Shown piece after piece: positions 33,790 through 45,314 of a stretch of 64,000 nucleotides of DNA; position 1 is the first letter of the stretch; each line of letters begins with the position of its first letter. This DNA is from Immersiella caudata (taxonomy: Eukaryota; Ascomycota; Sordariomycetes; Sordariales; Lasiosphaeriaceae), in the NCBI GenBank assembly GCA_030512335.1, contig JAULSU010000002.1:3162001-3226000 (forward strand). Direction: 5' to 3'. The notes beneath the pieces are model-generated. The model ran no database searches. It was not told the DNA's origin and worked only from the letters and a program-made list of their open reading frames with translations. A program made the translations under genes and the position numbers.

Positions 33790-35809
33790 ATGGTGCACGC
33801 AAAGTCGAAGAAGAGCGTGGGGCTCGGCAACACGCTGATGAACGATCGGTTCGGCAAGGGGAAAGGCGCCGATCGCAAGAAGACCTCAGGAGTCGTCCGC
33901 GTCAACCATGACACCGGCGAAGAGTACATAACCAACGACAGGCAGGAGGCATCATGGGTCAAGATGCGTTCCGTAACGGAGCAGGGCGCCCTGGACGAGT
34001 TCTTGGCAACGGCAGAACTGGCTGGGACCGACTTCACCGCTGAGAAGATGAACAGCGTCAAGATCATCCACACGGATCAGCGTAATCCCTATCTTTTGTC
34101 TGCGGCTGAGGAGCGGGCAGTACTTGGAAAGCAGCGAGAAAACAAGGCGAAGTTGACAGTGCCGAGGAGGCCGCATTGGGACTCCAACACAACCCCTGAA
34201 GAGCTGGATCGTCTCGAGCGCGAGAGTTTCCTGAACTGGAGAAGGGGTCTTGCCGAAGTCCAGGAGACACAAGACCTGTTGATGACGCCTTTCGAGAGGA
34301 ATTTGGAAGTGTGGCGACAGCTGTGGAGAGTCATTGAGCGGTCTGACGTGGTTGTCCAAATCGTCGACGCAAGGAATCCTTTGCTGTTCCGGTCCGAAGA
34401 CTTAGAGATTTATGTCAAGGACGTCGACCCAAAGAAGGAGAACTTGCTCCTCATTAACAAGGCCGATATGATGACGTACCGGCAAAGAAAGATTTGGGCC
34501 AGTTATCTCAGGGGTGCCGGCATTTCATACAAGTTCTTTTCCGCGCATTTGGCAAAGGAGCAGATCGAAGCTGAAGAGCTTGCTGTGGAGGAAGGCGAGA
34601 GATCTACCGTCGCTCCAAGACAACAACAACAACAACAACAACAATCCATCAACAACGCAGAAGAAGCTGATTCTCCGTCAGAAGAAGAGCCTTCCGACGA
34701 GGAATCAGAGGAAGGGGATAGTGAGGAAGACATTGACACACAGATCCTTACTTGCGAAGAGCTCGAGGAAATTCTTCTTCGATACATGCCCAAGGACGCT
34801 GGTGAGTTAGCTAAAATCAAACAACTGTCGATAATTTGCTGACTTTTTAGGCGCGGATCGCAAACTCCAAGTCGGTTTGGTCGGTTACCCTAACGTCGGA
34901 AAGTCTTCGACCATCAACGCGCTCATTGGCGCCACGAAAGTCTCGGTGTCTGCGACTCCTGGCAAGACAAAGCACTTCCAGACAATCCACCTCAGTGACA
35001 GAGTCATTCTGTGCGATTGTCCGGGCTTGGTGTTTCCCAACTTCGCCAACACCAAGGCCGAGCTCGTCTGCAACGGTGTTCTCCCGATCGACCAGCTGCG
35101 TGAGTATACCGGCCCTACAAGCTTGGTGGCTCGTAGAATTCCGCAGGCTTTCCTCGAGGCCATCTACGGAATCAAGATCCGTACTCGGCCGCTTGAGGAA
35201 GGTGGTACAGGAATTCCCACCGCTGATGAGCTTCTTTATGCCTATGCCCGTCACAGGGGCTTCATGACGGCAGGCGTGGGGCAACCCGATCAGTCCCGAG
35301 CGGCTCGTTACGTGCTAAAAGACTATGTCAACGGCAAACTTCTGTACTGCGAGCCTCCGCCAGGTGATATTGATGGCAAGGAGTTCAACAGCGAGCTCTA
35401 TGACGTTTCTCATCTGCCCGAGAACAGGCAGGGGGCCTTCGCTGCGAAAATGGAGACCCTCGCCCTTGAGGCAGCCGACGACGACGTCGCCTCCTTGGCA
35501 GGTTTTGTTGCTCTCCCGCAAGGCCCCAAGTCCACTAAGCTTGACAAAGCCTTCTTCAAAGCACCCGCACGGAATGCTGGTCACATAAGCAGGCCTTTCA
35601 ATCATAAATACACCGAGCAGGGTCAACAGGAAATCGGAGCGGGGAAACCGTTGAGCCAACGGAAGATGAGGATGCTGATTGCGGCAGAACAGGGAATCGA
35701 CCCCAAGAACGTCGTGATGGGCACGGGAAAGAAGCACTTTAAGGGGGGCAAGAAGCCAAGAGAGAAACTCAGGGCTGGGAATAACAACAAGCAGGAAGAT
35801 GATGACTAA
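33790..35809 (+). CDS. LSG1: Lsg1, cytoplasmic 60S-maturation GTPase
   Basis: Exons 33790-34801 and 34851-35809 flank a 49-bp intron and give 656 aa. The GTPase is circularly permuted, as in the YlqF/Lsg1 family: G4 NKAD (223-226) comes before G1 GYPNVGKSS (349-357), then the TPGKTKHFQT switch and DCPG. Between them lies an acidic insert with a Q8 run encoded by (CAA)8 and then SPSEEEPSDEESEEGDSEED. The N terminus KSKKSVGLGNTLMNDRF and basic C-terminal HFKGGKKPREKLR are typical. Lsg1 releases the export adaptor Nmd3 from pre-60S in the cytoplasm. It is divergent from LTV1. Confidence 0.95.
34621..34644 (+). repeat. (CAA)8 trinucleotide repeat in LSG1
   Basis: Eight perfect CAA codons encode polyglutamine in the acidic insert between G4 and G1. 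Copy number may vary between strains. Confidence 0.9.
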
Positions 35810-36613
35810 ACGACGTTCGTCTCGACGATTTACGTAGACCGCAAAATGAAGCTTTTATCACGAGGTCTTCATTTCTTGTTCGAGATACAATTTCCACCTC
35901 CCCACAGACACGAAACTAAAAAGCGCTTAATGAGTGGCCCCGCTGCCCGGAATCCTAGGATCTGGCGTGACTTCACTCCCACAGCTCCTCTCAGGTTCCT
36001 CCTAAAGGAATCTCCGCTGAGGTCTTCATCGATGGCCGCCAAGTACCTGTCGTGGTAAGCACTAGGGGCTCCCCGAGGGTAGGCAACCTTCCCGAGGATC
36101 ACAGGGCACCCCTCTCTAGAGGCCAACCGAAGTCCGAACTGCGAACGCCGCAGCGAAGTCCCGACTTGGTCAATGTGGCTTGCTAAGGAGAGCGTACGGT
36201 TCCACAACCTGAACTTTCTTCACACGGGAAATCGAACTCAATTGAAAACGATACATCGTTCGGTAGCGCACTCCTACGCGGCAGACCAATGTGTCTACCA
36301 CCTTCCTCATCACTTTTCCCGGACACGGCAAACCGCCACCACCATCATGACCATCATCACGGTCTCCAAATGCGGGTTATCAACGCCTCTGTGAGCTTAC
36401 TTAGGTTCAATGCCATGCCGAGCTCGTATTTTCGATGCCCTTGTGAAAGCTGCCCACTACTTGGCACATATATTCACATTCTCCCAGGAGCATCGTGTCT
36501 CTTATTCTTATCTCTAGTCGAGGCATCTCATTGGAGTCTTCCCACTGCTTGTTGCTCGGTTTTGCTTCAATAGCCAGCGATCCCTTTAGGCCTGAGACTG
36601 CACTTAGTCCATC
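35810..36613. other. Intergenic region LSG1/secreted protein
   Basis: An 804-bp stretch carrying the promoter of the secreted-protein gene. I checked it for tRNA arms on both strands because of the motifs at 36228-36300, but stems do not pair. No ORF is supported. Confidence 0.45.
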
Positions 36614-37648
36614 ATGAAGACCGGTGCTGCTCTCCCTCTCCTCGCTGGCCTTGCTGCCGCTGCGAAGATCCCTGCCAACGTCAAGCTGCCCGCGACCGGT
36701 GTCGAGTGCAAGGCCCGCCCCTACAACGGACCTCTAGTGACGAACCCCGATACCCCGAGCGCGTTCAAGGCCTACGGGCCCTTTAACTCGGCTGCTACCG
36801 TGTGGGCTGAAGACCAGAACACCCCCGAAAACTATGTCACCGTGCCCAGCTTCGTCAACCTGAACGCTGCTGCTCAGGCCCCCGGCTACCTCTCCTCGAT
36901 CGAGCCCGAGAGCTACGACCCCGTCGAGTGCGCCGCCTACTGCGACAAGGAGCCCAGCTGCACCTCGTTCAACATCTGTACCTCCCTCCCCACAGCTTCT
37001 GGCCACCCATGCAGTCCCAGCTGACAATTATCCCCAGTCTACGAGCGCGTTCCCTTGATTGTCCACCCCACGACCCTCGTCCCTGACGCCGAGATCTGCC
37101 CCGGCCTATCTAATTCGCCCTCGGCTACCCTCATCAAGTGCGCTTTCTACAGCAACCCCCTGACCGCGGCCACGGCCACCAACAACGGTCAGTTCCAAGG
37201 CCAGTTCGAGACAGCCGTCGCCGGTTCCACCGCCTTCTTCAAGTGGGATCCCCCCGCCGTCCACGGCTTCCACGGCCCCTTCCACCTGGGCGGCGCTACC
37301 ATCCACGCTCCTTACGGCTACCTCCGCCACGAGACCTTCCCCGGCGCTCAGTTTGACCCCGAGCGATGCGCGGCCTCTTGCGACGAGCACTTTGACCACG
37401 ACAAGGAGACGGGCAAGGTGTCGAACCAGTGCATCTTCTTCAACGCCTATGTTCTCTACAAGAACGGCGGCGAGCCTCTGTTCAACTGCGCGTACTACTC
37501 TGAGGTCTGGGGGCCTGAGGAGGCGACCAACCAGGGACAAGTTGATGGCGAGGGGAATGTGTACAGCGTTGGACTGAGCTATGCCTACTACCTGGAGGAG
37601 CAGTACTACCTTCCGGGCACGAAAGATCAGGTTAAGAACGATATTTAA
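36614..37648 (+). CDS. Secreted Cys-rich protein with two PAN-like repeats, unknown function
   Basis: Exons 36614-36977 and 37038-37648 flank a 60-bp intron (branch GCTGAC) and give 324 aa. The first 17 residues form a signal peptide (MKTGAALPLLAGLAAAA). Two related units follow: unit 1 has YDPVECAAYCDKEPSC, FNIFYERVP and CAFYSNPLTAATATNNGQF; unit 2 has FDPERCAASCDEHF, NQCIFFNAYVLYKNGG and CAYYSEVWGPEEATNQGQV. The Cys pattern resembles PAN/apple domains, which bind proteins or sugars. There is no membrane anchor. Codon choice is strongly C-ending, which suggests high expression. I do not recognise a named family beyond this, and do not assign a function. Confidence 0.8.
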
Positions 37649-39106
37649 GCTTAAGTCGGCGTGATGGGGCGCTGCGAGGCATTTGAGATGTTGAGCAGGT
37701 CTAATTCTCGGGGACGGGACTTGTCAGTTGACGTGGTGTAAATAGCTTCATGGATTTGCCAAACTATTTTTTTTTTAAATTTATTGAGAAAAATGGGTTA
37801 TTTGCACCGAACCCAAAATGAAATGCCATGTATCGATGAGTTGGGATCGAACGAGTTGGCAGCTGGCAGTCGCTCCTTCCCTCAAAGCATCCTGCTGCGG
37901 TCTCCTGGGTGTCGCTGGGGGTATATGGGTGCGAATTATTCTCACCCTAGTGCCGGATCAGGAGCACGGGTACGGAGTTTTTTGTCCATGCCGTCAGAAG
38001 TTCTGTTACATTGTCCTAGGACTAGTATCCACTAGGGGTGAAACCCGATTTCGGCTTCCGGAGGAAAAATCATTTTCTGGTGGTTTAACTAGTAGAGTAC
38101 AGATCTCGAGCTCTCTAACTGGCTGGCGGCCATGCTTTTGTCATCCTTATAAAAGACTACAGATTTATCGTTTATTTGTTTTGCTTTGCTGGTGTGGTGT
38201 TGTGGGTGCTGTTGAAACTTCCTGCGTCGCCTTCTGTCCAGCTGCTATGCAGCCCCACCCGGCCGGCCCCACCGTGACCGATGCTGTCCCGGCTCCGTGA
38301 GTTGGTAAAGCTCTCCCATAGCTGAGTGGTAGTCATGTTGCGCCGCGATGCCTTAATTTTCGAGGTGCACTGTTCGATTCAGCGTCTGTTTGTGTTTTTT
38401 GTCCCACTAGTTTTATTTCCCAGCCATTGCCGCTCTTCCTGTCGGCCAGCCTAGCTTCCAGGTTGTTCTCGGACATCTATCTGTGACAGTTTCTTGGTAT
38501 CTTGATCGTCTTCGATCATTGCGTTTCAATCAATATGGAAGGTTAAAACGTTGCTGCAACGAGCGCCGAACAGATGTTTCATGGGCACAGCAATATTCTG
38601 CCTGGGAGCTTGCGAGCACCTTGAACTTCTCCCCAATAACCCATCGACTATAAAAACCTAAACACGATACCTTGAAAATGATCGGACTTCTTAAACGGCC
38701 CGGGTTCGAGAAACCTCAACAAACTTTCCACTCTCATCGTGTCGACAGGGTCAGCCTCTGTGCCATCCCTCCGGCTCGCACAGACTTCAGTTCCGTCGTT
38801 CTGAGACCAATAGTCGTGGCGCTTGATAATGAGCATTACTCAATCCTGGGGAATGAACAAATCCTTGTTTTCAATTGTTTTCCATTGCTTTCCAACTGTC
38901 AAGAACAATTTTCCCTCTCAGGGTACGTGCAACCCGGTTGGCGATTTGTTGACATCCTCAGGAGAAGTGACGGCAACAACCCTAACCCTTTAAATACAAC
39001 GAGGCGCTCGGACCCCGAAAATTTCCAGAACTCTCACGGCTCCAATTGATGAGCTCCTGGCTGAGTTGCGCGTGCTGCTTTACACCTTCGTTTTTGTCCA
39101 CCCACC
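37649..39106. other. Intergenic region secreted protein/MRPL7
   Basis: A 1458-bp region with T-rich stretches, a TATAAAA at 38148-38154, a tRNA-like fragment (38319-38400) and a telobox at 38974-38989. No ORF looks coding. Confidence 0.45.
38974..38989 (+). promoter_or_regulatory. Telobox-like element upstream of MRPL7
   Basis: CAACAACCCTAACCCT, 118 bp upstream of the MRPL7 ATG. All 16 bases recur in inverse orientation upstream of RCY1, and the first 11 recur upstream of LTV1. Confidence 0.5.
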
Positions 39107-40214
39107 ATGGCCGCGCTACGTGGCGTCTCTGGATCAGCCTGCGGCCTGCGGCTGCAGCAAGCAACACGTTCGGCATACGCGACATGCTCGCGGAGGAGCG
39201 TCTCAACACAAGCGGCCGAATCGGCGTCGCCCGTTCTCCTCGATCTCGAGACCGATTCGAGCATCGGCGTGCCTCAATTGAGCCCCGAGGAGAAGAAAGA
39301 ATTCCGGCCTTGGAAGCGCGCGGCTGACAGAAAGCTTCCCCTGCCCGGTAGCAGGTATCAATACCATCCGCCAAAGTACGACCGCGGTCCGCTGCACCCC
39401 ATCCAGTCACCCAACCAGTCGGACCCCACCGCGAGAGACTTCGTGCCTGGCCCGTTCAGCCTTCCCAGGTTACGCCAGACCTTCCAGTCCACCATCAGCT
39501 CCGACATCATGACACTCGCATATAACCACACCCCCCCAGGAACGCCCAAGGAGCCGCCTGCTGAGCGTTTGCGCACATGGGACGACTCGTCCCCATACCA
39601 CAAGAACCGTCCCAAGCGTGCGCCTCGCGGAGCCCCCGTGCTACCCCTTAGAGAGCGAGATATCACTTTCAACAACATCCCTGAGATCAAGGAGATCACA
39701 CTCGCGGCCTACTCGCCGGAGGCCATCGACGATCCCAACCACTTGATCGTTACCAGATCGGTTATGCTTGCCCTTACCGGCTCCCTGCCCGACATCACAA
39801 CGACACATAGCAGCGTTGTTCAGTGGGGGGTCGTCAAGGGCAAGCGTGCCGGTGTTAAGACCACCATATACAGCAATGACGCCTACGAGTTTCTGGATCG
39901 GCTGATACATATCGTCTTGCCGCGCATCAAGGACTGGAAGGGTGTCAGGGCGACCACCGGTGACGGCTCTGGTAACTTGTCGTTTGGTCTCGATCCCCAG
40001 GTGGTTGCCATGTTCCCCGAAGTTGAAGTGAACTACGATGTGAGTCTTGCGGGTACATTACGATTCGGTTGACTTGCGCTGACCAAGTTCACAGATGTAT
40101 CCCACCAGGATGATGCCCGGTTGCAGAATCTTCGTGAAGACCACGGCTACTTCGGACAGGCAGGCGAGACTGCTGCTCCAGTGTATGGGTATTCCGTTTT
40201 GGGGCAAAATTTAG
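39107..40214 (+). CDS. MRPL7: Mitochondrial large-subunit ribosomal protein uL5m
   Basis: Exons 39107-40039 and 40095-40214 flank a 55-bp intron and give 350 aa. The first ~35 residues are Arg/Ser/Ala-rich with no acid, a mitochondrial presequence. A fungal-specific Pro-rich region precedes the uL5 fold: PEIKEITLAAYSPEAIDD, TGSLPDITTTHSSVVQWGVVKGKRAGVKTTIY, then FLDRLIHIVLPRIKDWKGV, and FPEVEVNYDMYPTRMMPG across the splice junction. The protein contacts 5S-like sites and the P-site tRNA in other ribosomes. The stop lies in GKI-TAG at 40212. Confidence 0.93.
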
Positions 40215-40693
40215 ATATGGCGTGTATGATAACCCACTTGTATATTCTGTTGTATCATCGCATATAGACCCAGCATTACTTTCTGATGGTGAGCTCTCGT
40301 TCGAGATGGACCTCCGCGAGTGGACAGATGACCTAGATGTGCTCATGTTCGCCTACCACCTTTCCCAGAGACTCAAACATCTGAGTCTTATGCCAATATG
40401 CACAGGCGACATTTTGGACATGGGGATTGCGGTGCCACCTAGTCCTGTAATACACCCAAGCGATGAAGGCACAAACAATAGAATTCACTGCTGAGTAGTC
40501 TCACCATTTTCATAAGTGCAAATCTCCCAGTCATGTTCACTCTATCTCATGAACCATATCTAGTGCGCCCATCCGAACCAACCAGATCGTGATATACCCC
40601 TTGCCCAAACGCCGCTGATGCAGATGTATTCCCATACCTCCTTTTTGTTTGTTCCCCTTACCTCAGCCTATCCAACACCATTGGCAGAGTGCC
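40215..40693. other. Convergent 3' intergenic MRPL7/FES1
   Basis: 479 bp between convergent stops. A 90-codon ORF at 40222-40494 shows no conserved pattern and is ignored. Confidence 0.5.
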
Positions 40694-41419
40694 TCAGTTC
40701 TTCCTCCCCTTCGCCGCCTTCTCCTTCAACCCGTTCATAACCCCATCCACGGCATCCATATCCGCTGCATCAATTTTGTCCCCCTCCACCGGGTGTCCCT
40801 TCTTCTTCAGCTCCTCGTGCGCCACATCCATCGCCGGCTGGTAATTCCTCACTGCCGAGCTAAGCGCATAAACTGCCTTGCGCCGCACCGCCTCGTGCTC
40901 GTGCTCGTGCGTTGCCAGACGCACCAGGTGCGGGATCCCCCCCATGGCGAGAAGCCTCTCCTGCGTCTTCACGTTGTTTTGTACCGCGGTGCCGACGCAC
41001 CACGCTGCCATGCGCCTCAATTCTTGCTCCTCGTGCTTGAGGAGACCGAGAAGGGGGGTCCAGAGGGAGAGCTTTTCGAGGTTGTTGGCGTTGTCGAGGG
41101 ACTCGATGAGTTGCTCGAAGTTGTCAAAGGCGGTGAGGCGGTCATCGAGGGTGATGGAGGTGTCGGTTGTGTCGGTGATGAGCTCGATAGCGGCTTTCAT
41201 GAGGTCTGCTTCCGAAGGGCCGCCGAATAGGGCGGCCATCACCTCAGGGGTGAGGTCGCTTTTGGGAGGCGGGGCTGCTGAGGCTTCAGCGCCGTTGGGT
41301 GGGACATCTTCGGCGTTAGGGAGAGCCCGGAAAGCGGTGGTTTCGGAGCCGGGAGTGGAATCCTTAGGGACGGAATTCTCGATGCCCCATCGGAGGAGCT
41401 CATTGAGGTTCTTGTCCAT
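40694..41419 (-). CDS. FES1: Hsp70 nucleotide-exchange factor Fes1
   Basis: A single exon of 241 aa. It starts MDKNLNELLRWGIENS, the Fes1 signature, then a short linker (with PPPKSDLTPEVMAALFGGPSEADLM) and Armadillo-like helical repeats: DRLTAFDNFEQLIESLDNA, LWTPLLGLLKHEEQELRRMAAW and GTAVQNNVKTQERLLAMGGIP. The family (HspBP1 in animals) opens the nucleotide-binding lobe of cytosolic Hsp70 and helps clear misfolded proteins. A heat-shock-element-like site occurs upstream. Confidence 0.93.
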   Translation of the reverse strand: MDKNLNELLRWGIENSVPKDSTPGSETTAFRALPNAEDVPPNGAEASAAPPPKSDLTPEVMAALFGGPSEADLMKAAIELITDTTDTSITLDDRLTAFDNFEQLIESLDNANNLEKLSLWTPLLGLLKHEEQELRRMAAWCVGTAVQNNVKTQERLLAMGGIPHLVRLATHEHEHEAVRRKAVYALSSAVRNYQPAMDVAHEELKKKGHPVEGDKIDAADMDAVDGVMNGLKEKAAKGRKN

Positions 41420-41490
41420 GGCGGGGTAGTGAGTGATGTTCAAGGTGGGGTGAAGGTGGTGGGATGTGTGAATTGCTTTGGAGCTTCTTT

Positions 41491-41521
41491 TTTTTGAGTT
41501 TTTGAGTTTTTGAGTTTTTGA
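41491..41521 (-). repeat. TTTTTGAG tandem repeat in the FES1 leader
   Basis: Three 8-bp units TTTTTGAG plus a partial fourth on the plus strand, 72-102 bp upstream of the FES1 ATG. On the transcript it is an A-rich leader, CTCAAAAA repeated. Confidence 0.85.
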
Positions 41522-41707
41522 TTGTCTCGGTGTGTGCCTTAGCTGCAGGGCGGGTTCTGTTTTCAGTATCAAGAGGGAAAAACTGGAAATGTAGCGCCTG
41601 AAGTTGTCAAGTTTTGTGGTTTCCAGGTTATCTTGATATTTTTGCCCGATGCAACAGCCTGCTTCACAATCGCGACTTTGGAGTTCTGCCGCATTCTTCA
41701 CATATCA

Positions 41708-41717
41708 AGAAATTTCT
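41708..41717. promoter_or_regulatory. Heat-shock-element-like AGAAATTTCT
   Basis: A perfect palindrome of GAA and TTC pentamer arms, the Hsf1 two-unit pattern, with a nearby TTCTTC at 41693-41698. It sits about 290 bp upstream of FES1, a gene known to be heat-inducible in yeast. Binding is inferred. Confidence 0.45.
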
Positions 41718-43259
41718 ATCCCGATTAGGTTAAGCGCGCCGCATGAATAATCGAGGAATTTCATCCCAGCTGGTATTTTGTTCAGCTCCAGACTTCTGCT
41801 ACTAGCCTCTTATGATTCTAGGAGACGTATTGGACCATGAGGTCATGAGGGTCCTTACGGAGAGATACCGGGACCCCTCGGCTCAATCATCAGCGTTGTC
41901 GGAGACATCTTTTGACAATGCGATCAAAAAAGATGAACGGATTCAACAGTTTTTGTGTGGTCTGTGCATCATAGTTACCCCTCCACAGCCACTTTAAAAA
42001 AAAAGTGGAAGCTTGCCCCGCCCCGCCATGCCCCTCGTCGGCAGACTTCGAACTTCAGGGAATAGCTTCATCCAAAGCGAGTTCTAACACGCGGGAGACC
42101 GTCAGGGGCACCGAAGGCCATTCGGTGTCAGCTGGAGGATAACAGACAACAAGGCTCGTGCCTCATCCGCATCGGCAGTGTGCGCTAGTAAGCGCCTATC
42201 TGGACTCCATTCCCAGCGCTTGGCCCACGGTCAGCTGCGTTGGCAATGGGCGTATAGATTAGTCTAGGCCCCATACGCCGCGATGGGGGCCACCTTCACT
42301 GGAAATAGTTATTGCTTGCTACAATAAGGCTGTCGTTATTGGCCTTGAGTTGTCTGGGGTGCTGTTTCGAAATAGCTTTCGTCGAGAAGGCTGCCAGAAA
42401 ATATCCCGCGCCTTGTTATGCATACGTACACCTCGCTTTCCACATGCCAGAGTCTGGGTATCTGGTGAGATGCCTGCTTGGCAGGGTCGACGATTTCTCT
42501 CCAGACCGCAAAGGCTCCCGTGAAGTCAAAAAGGGGGATATACGTCAGCTGCTGCTCGGTCCGAGATGCTGTCGCGGGTGCCTTGTCCTCGCCTTTGGTG
42601 AGATCCATGGGGGAGGGGTAATGATGGGATGATTTTCCAGGATGCAGCCCAACTGCCTGGGAGCGTAAAGATGCTGACGTTCGCGAACTGGTGGCCCCTC
42701 GAGGGCAAGGAAATCATGTCGATTTCCCAGCCACGCTCAGTGACGAAGCTGTGGCCAAGCCAACCTCGTCGTCCGAGGGTGGGATTGGGGATTTGCTGCA
42801 GTTTGGTGAGAAAAAAGCGACCCGATTAGTTCAAGCGGCAAGCAGATCCCTTGTTTCTAGCCAAATTAAGCGGTCTCGCCTGCCCACTTGAGAACCCCAC
42901 CAACCCATCAGCCCGCCGATGGTCCACCGCCCCAACTGCTGCCCGCTGTCGCTCACTGAGCACCGGCTGGCTTCTGCTTCTTGTGACATCGCCGCAGGGG
43001 CCCAGCCTTTCTTCCTTCCTCCTCCGCACAATCCCTCCATCCCCCTCAAGCCCACGTCTACCCAAAAGACCTACCTGAAATCCACCTCCCCCTTTCAACC
43101 TCGCGCCAAAAGCAATCCCGCAATTTTTTTCTTCCCCCTCCGCCTCTATCTCACTCTCGCTCTGACGATCTGGGAATCGCACGAGCCGGATCTTTGCTTC
43201 GCTTTTCAGAACGGACCTATCGTAACGCTCGCCCCCCAACAATCTTGTGATCATTCACA

Positions 43260-44856
43260 ATGGAGGGTACGTCGCGATCTTACAGCTAGGGGCACGAGCC
43301 CAAGCGTCATGCCTTTCTATCTATCGCTCGCATCAGGCTTGATCGAATGCTGACTGAAGGTTTTGCGTGTAGAGGAAGTTGCCGCCCTCGTTATCGACAA
43401 TGGGTAAGCCGCCGCCCCCTCATCTATCTCACCGACTCCCGGCCGGAGCAGCTTCGGAAGCTCCCGCCGCTGGTCCTCCGAGTCACCCGCGATACCACCC
43501 AAACTTTGAATAAAAACAATGCTGGGAACTTTGGCACTGACAGGTTATCAGATCCGGCATGTGCAAGGCCGGTTTCGCCGGTGATGATGCTCCCCGTGCC
43601 GTCTTCCGTAAGTCTTGGCAACTCATGATGGTTTCCCGACCGGCTCTCGTGGCGCCGGCCCAGGGTGAGACGAGAACTCAACTGACATGTAAATCTAGCG
43701 TCTATCGTCGGTCGTCCCCGCCACCATGGGTAAGTTTAGAGGCCTCGCTAGTTCCCCGCGATTCCGGAGGCATTTTTGGCTGACGTCCCCACCAGCATCA
43801 TGATCGGTATGGGTCAGAAGGACTCTTATGTCGGTGATGAGGCGCAGTCCAAGCGTGGTATCCTCACCCTCCGATACCCCATCGAGCACGGTGTTGTCAC
43901 CAACTGGGATGACATGGAGAAGATTTGGCATCACACCTTCTACAACGAGCTCCGTGTCGCTCCCGAGGAGCACCCCGTCCTCCTCACCGAGGCTCCTATC
44001 AACCCCAAGAGCAACCGTGAGAAGATGACCCAGATCGTTTTCGAAACCTTCAACGCCCCTGCTTTCTACGTCTCCATCCAGGCCGTTCTTTCGCTGTACG
44101 CCTCTGGTCGTACCACTGGTATCGTACTCGACTCCGGTGATGGTGTCACCCACGTCGTCCCCATCTACGAGGGTTTCGCCCTCCCCCACGCTATTGCCCG
44201 TGTCGACATGGCTGGTCGCGACTTGACCGACTACCTCATGAAGATCCTGGCTGAGCGCGGCTACACCTTCTCCACCACTGCCGAGCGTGAAATCGTCCGT
44301 GACATTAAGGAGAAGCTCTGCTACGTCGCCCTTGACTTCGAGCAGGAGATTCAGACCGCGGCCCAGAGCTCCAGCCTGGAGAAGTCGTACGAGCTTCCGG
44401 ACGGTCAGGTCATCACCATCGGAAACGAGCGTTTCCGTGCCCCCGAGGCTCTCTTCCAGCCCTCCGTTCTCGGCCTCGAGAGCGGCGGTATCCACGTCAC
44501 CACCTTCAACTCCATCATGAAGTGCGACGTCGATGTCAGGAAGGATCTCTATGGCAACATCGTCATGGTATGTTTAAGCAGACTGTACTAGTTGGGATAC
44601 TGAGATATGCTGACGCACTTTCTAGTCTGGCGGTACCACCATGTACCCTGGTCTCTCGGACCGTATGCAGAAGGAGATCACTGCCCTTGCACCCTCGTCG
44701 ATGAAGGTCAAGATCATTGCTCCTCCCGAGCGAAAGTACTCCGTCTGGATCGGTGGTTCCATCTTAGCCTCGCTCTCGACCTTCCAGCAGATGTGGATCT
44801 CGAAGCAGGAGTACGACGAGAGCGGTCCCTCGATCGTTCACCGCAAGTGCTTCTAA
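43260..44856 (+). CDS. act1: Actin (gamma-type, single conventional actin)
   Basis: Six exons: 43260-43266, 43373-43403, 43552-43607, 43699-43729, 43796-44567 and 44626-44856. They give 375 aa, the standard length. The protein starts [20 protein letters not shown] and ends GPSIVHRKCF; nucleotide-binding LDSGDGVTHVVPIYEG and SGGTTMYPG are intact. The first exon is only 7 nt (ATGGAGG), and four of the five introns fall within the first 42 codons, the arrangement typical of filamentous ascomycetes. It builds cables, patches and the cytokinetic ring with tropomyosin (at 8.4 kb). Confidence 0.98.
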
Positions 44857-45314
44857 GGTGGGTTTCTCCAGGCAGCTCTGTTCTGTAGCGACTGTTGCTA
44901 ACTTGGCGCCCTCCAGCGTGTTGATTGGACAAAAAAGCAATCGTCACGAGCCAATGCCGCCTTCGACTATATCAGCCACGTCATGGGACCACTTTGGCAT
45001 CGCGCATGTATCTCATGATGGAGTCTCATTTTTACGAAAAGTTTTGACCCTGGTCAAGGATTGGTGGGCGTCTACTCTCCGTTCGGGCGAGAGAAAGGCC
45101 TGTTTGTGTTTCAAAGGCGGGCGGATGCGTGGGTTGGCGCGGGACAAGTAGGCCAAGGTTGATCATACACTTTTTACACATTTTCCTGCACTCCTAGCCT
45201 TTTGTGGATGAGTTGGCCTCCCCTTTCGTAGTTGACGGTGGTCCGTCGTGTGTTTTAGAGTTGTACAGGAATAACACTGAGGATGTTATGCCGCCCCAAG
45301 TAGGTTGTCTTGAA
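44857..45314. other. Convergent 3' intergenic actin/mtRF-like
   Basis: 458 bp; probable actin 3' UTR on the left. No feature recognised. Confidence 0.5.

Larger units (their letters stand above)
41420..43259. other. Divergent intergenic region FES1/actin
   Basis: An 1840-bp stretch. On the FES1 side are a TTTTTGAG tandem repeat and an HSE-like palindrome. On the actin side a C/T-rich tract (about 43000-43160) precedes the start, as is usual for a strongly expressed gene. ORFs between (to 144 codons) show no protein features. Confidence 0.5.

Noticed and set aside
36228..36300. Possible tRNA arms (GGTAGCGCACTCCTACGC and ATCGAACTC)
   Set aside because: No arrangement on either strand gives a cloverleaf with paired stems.
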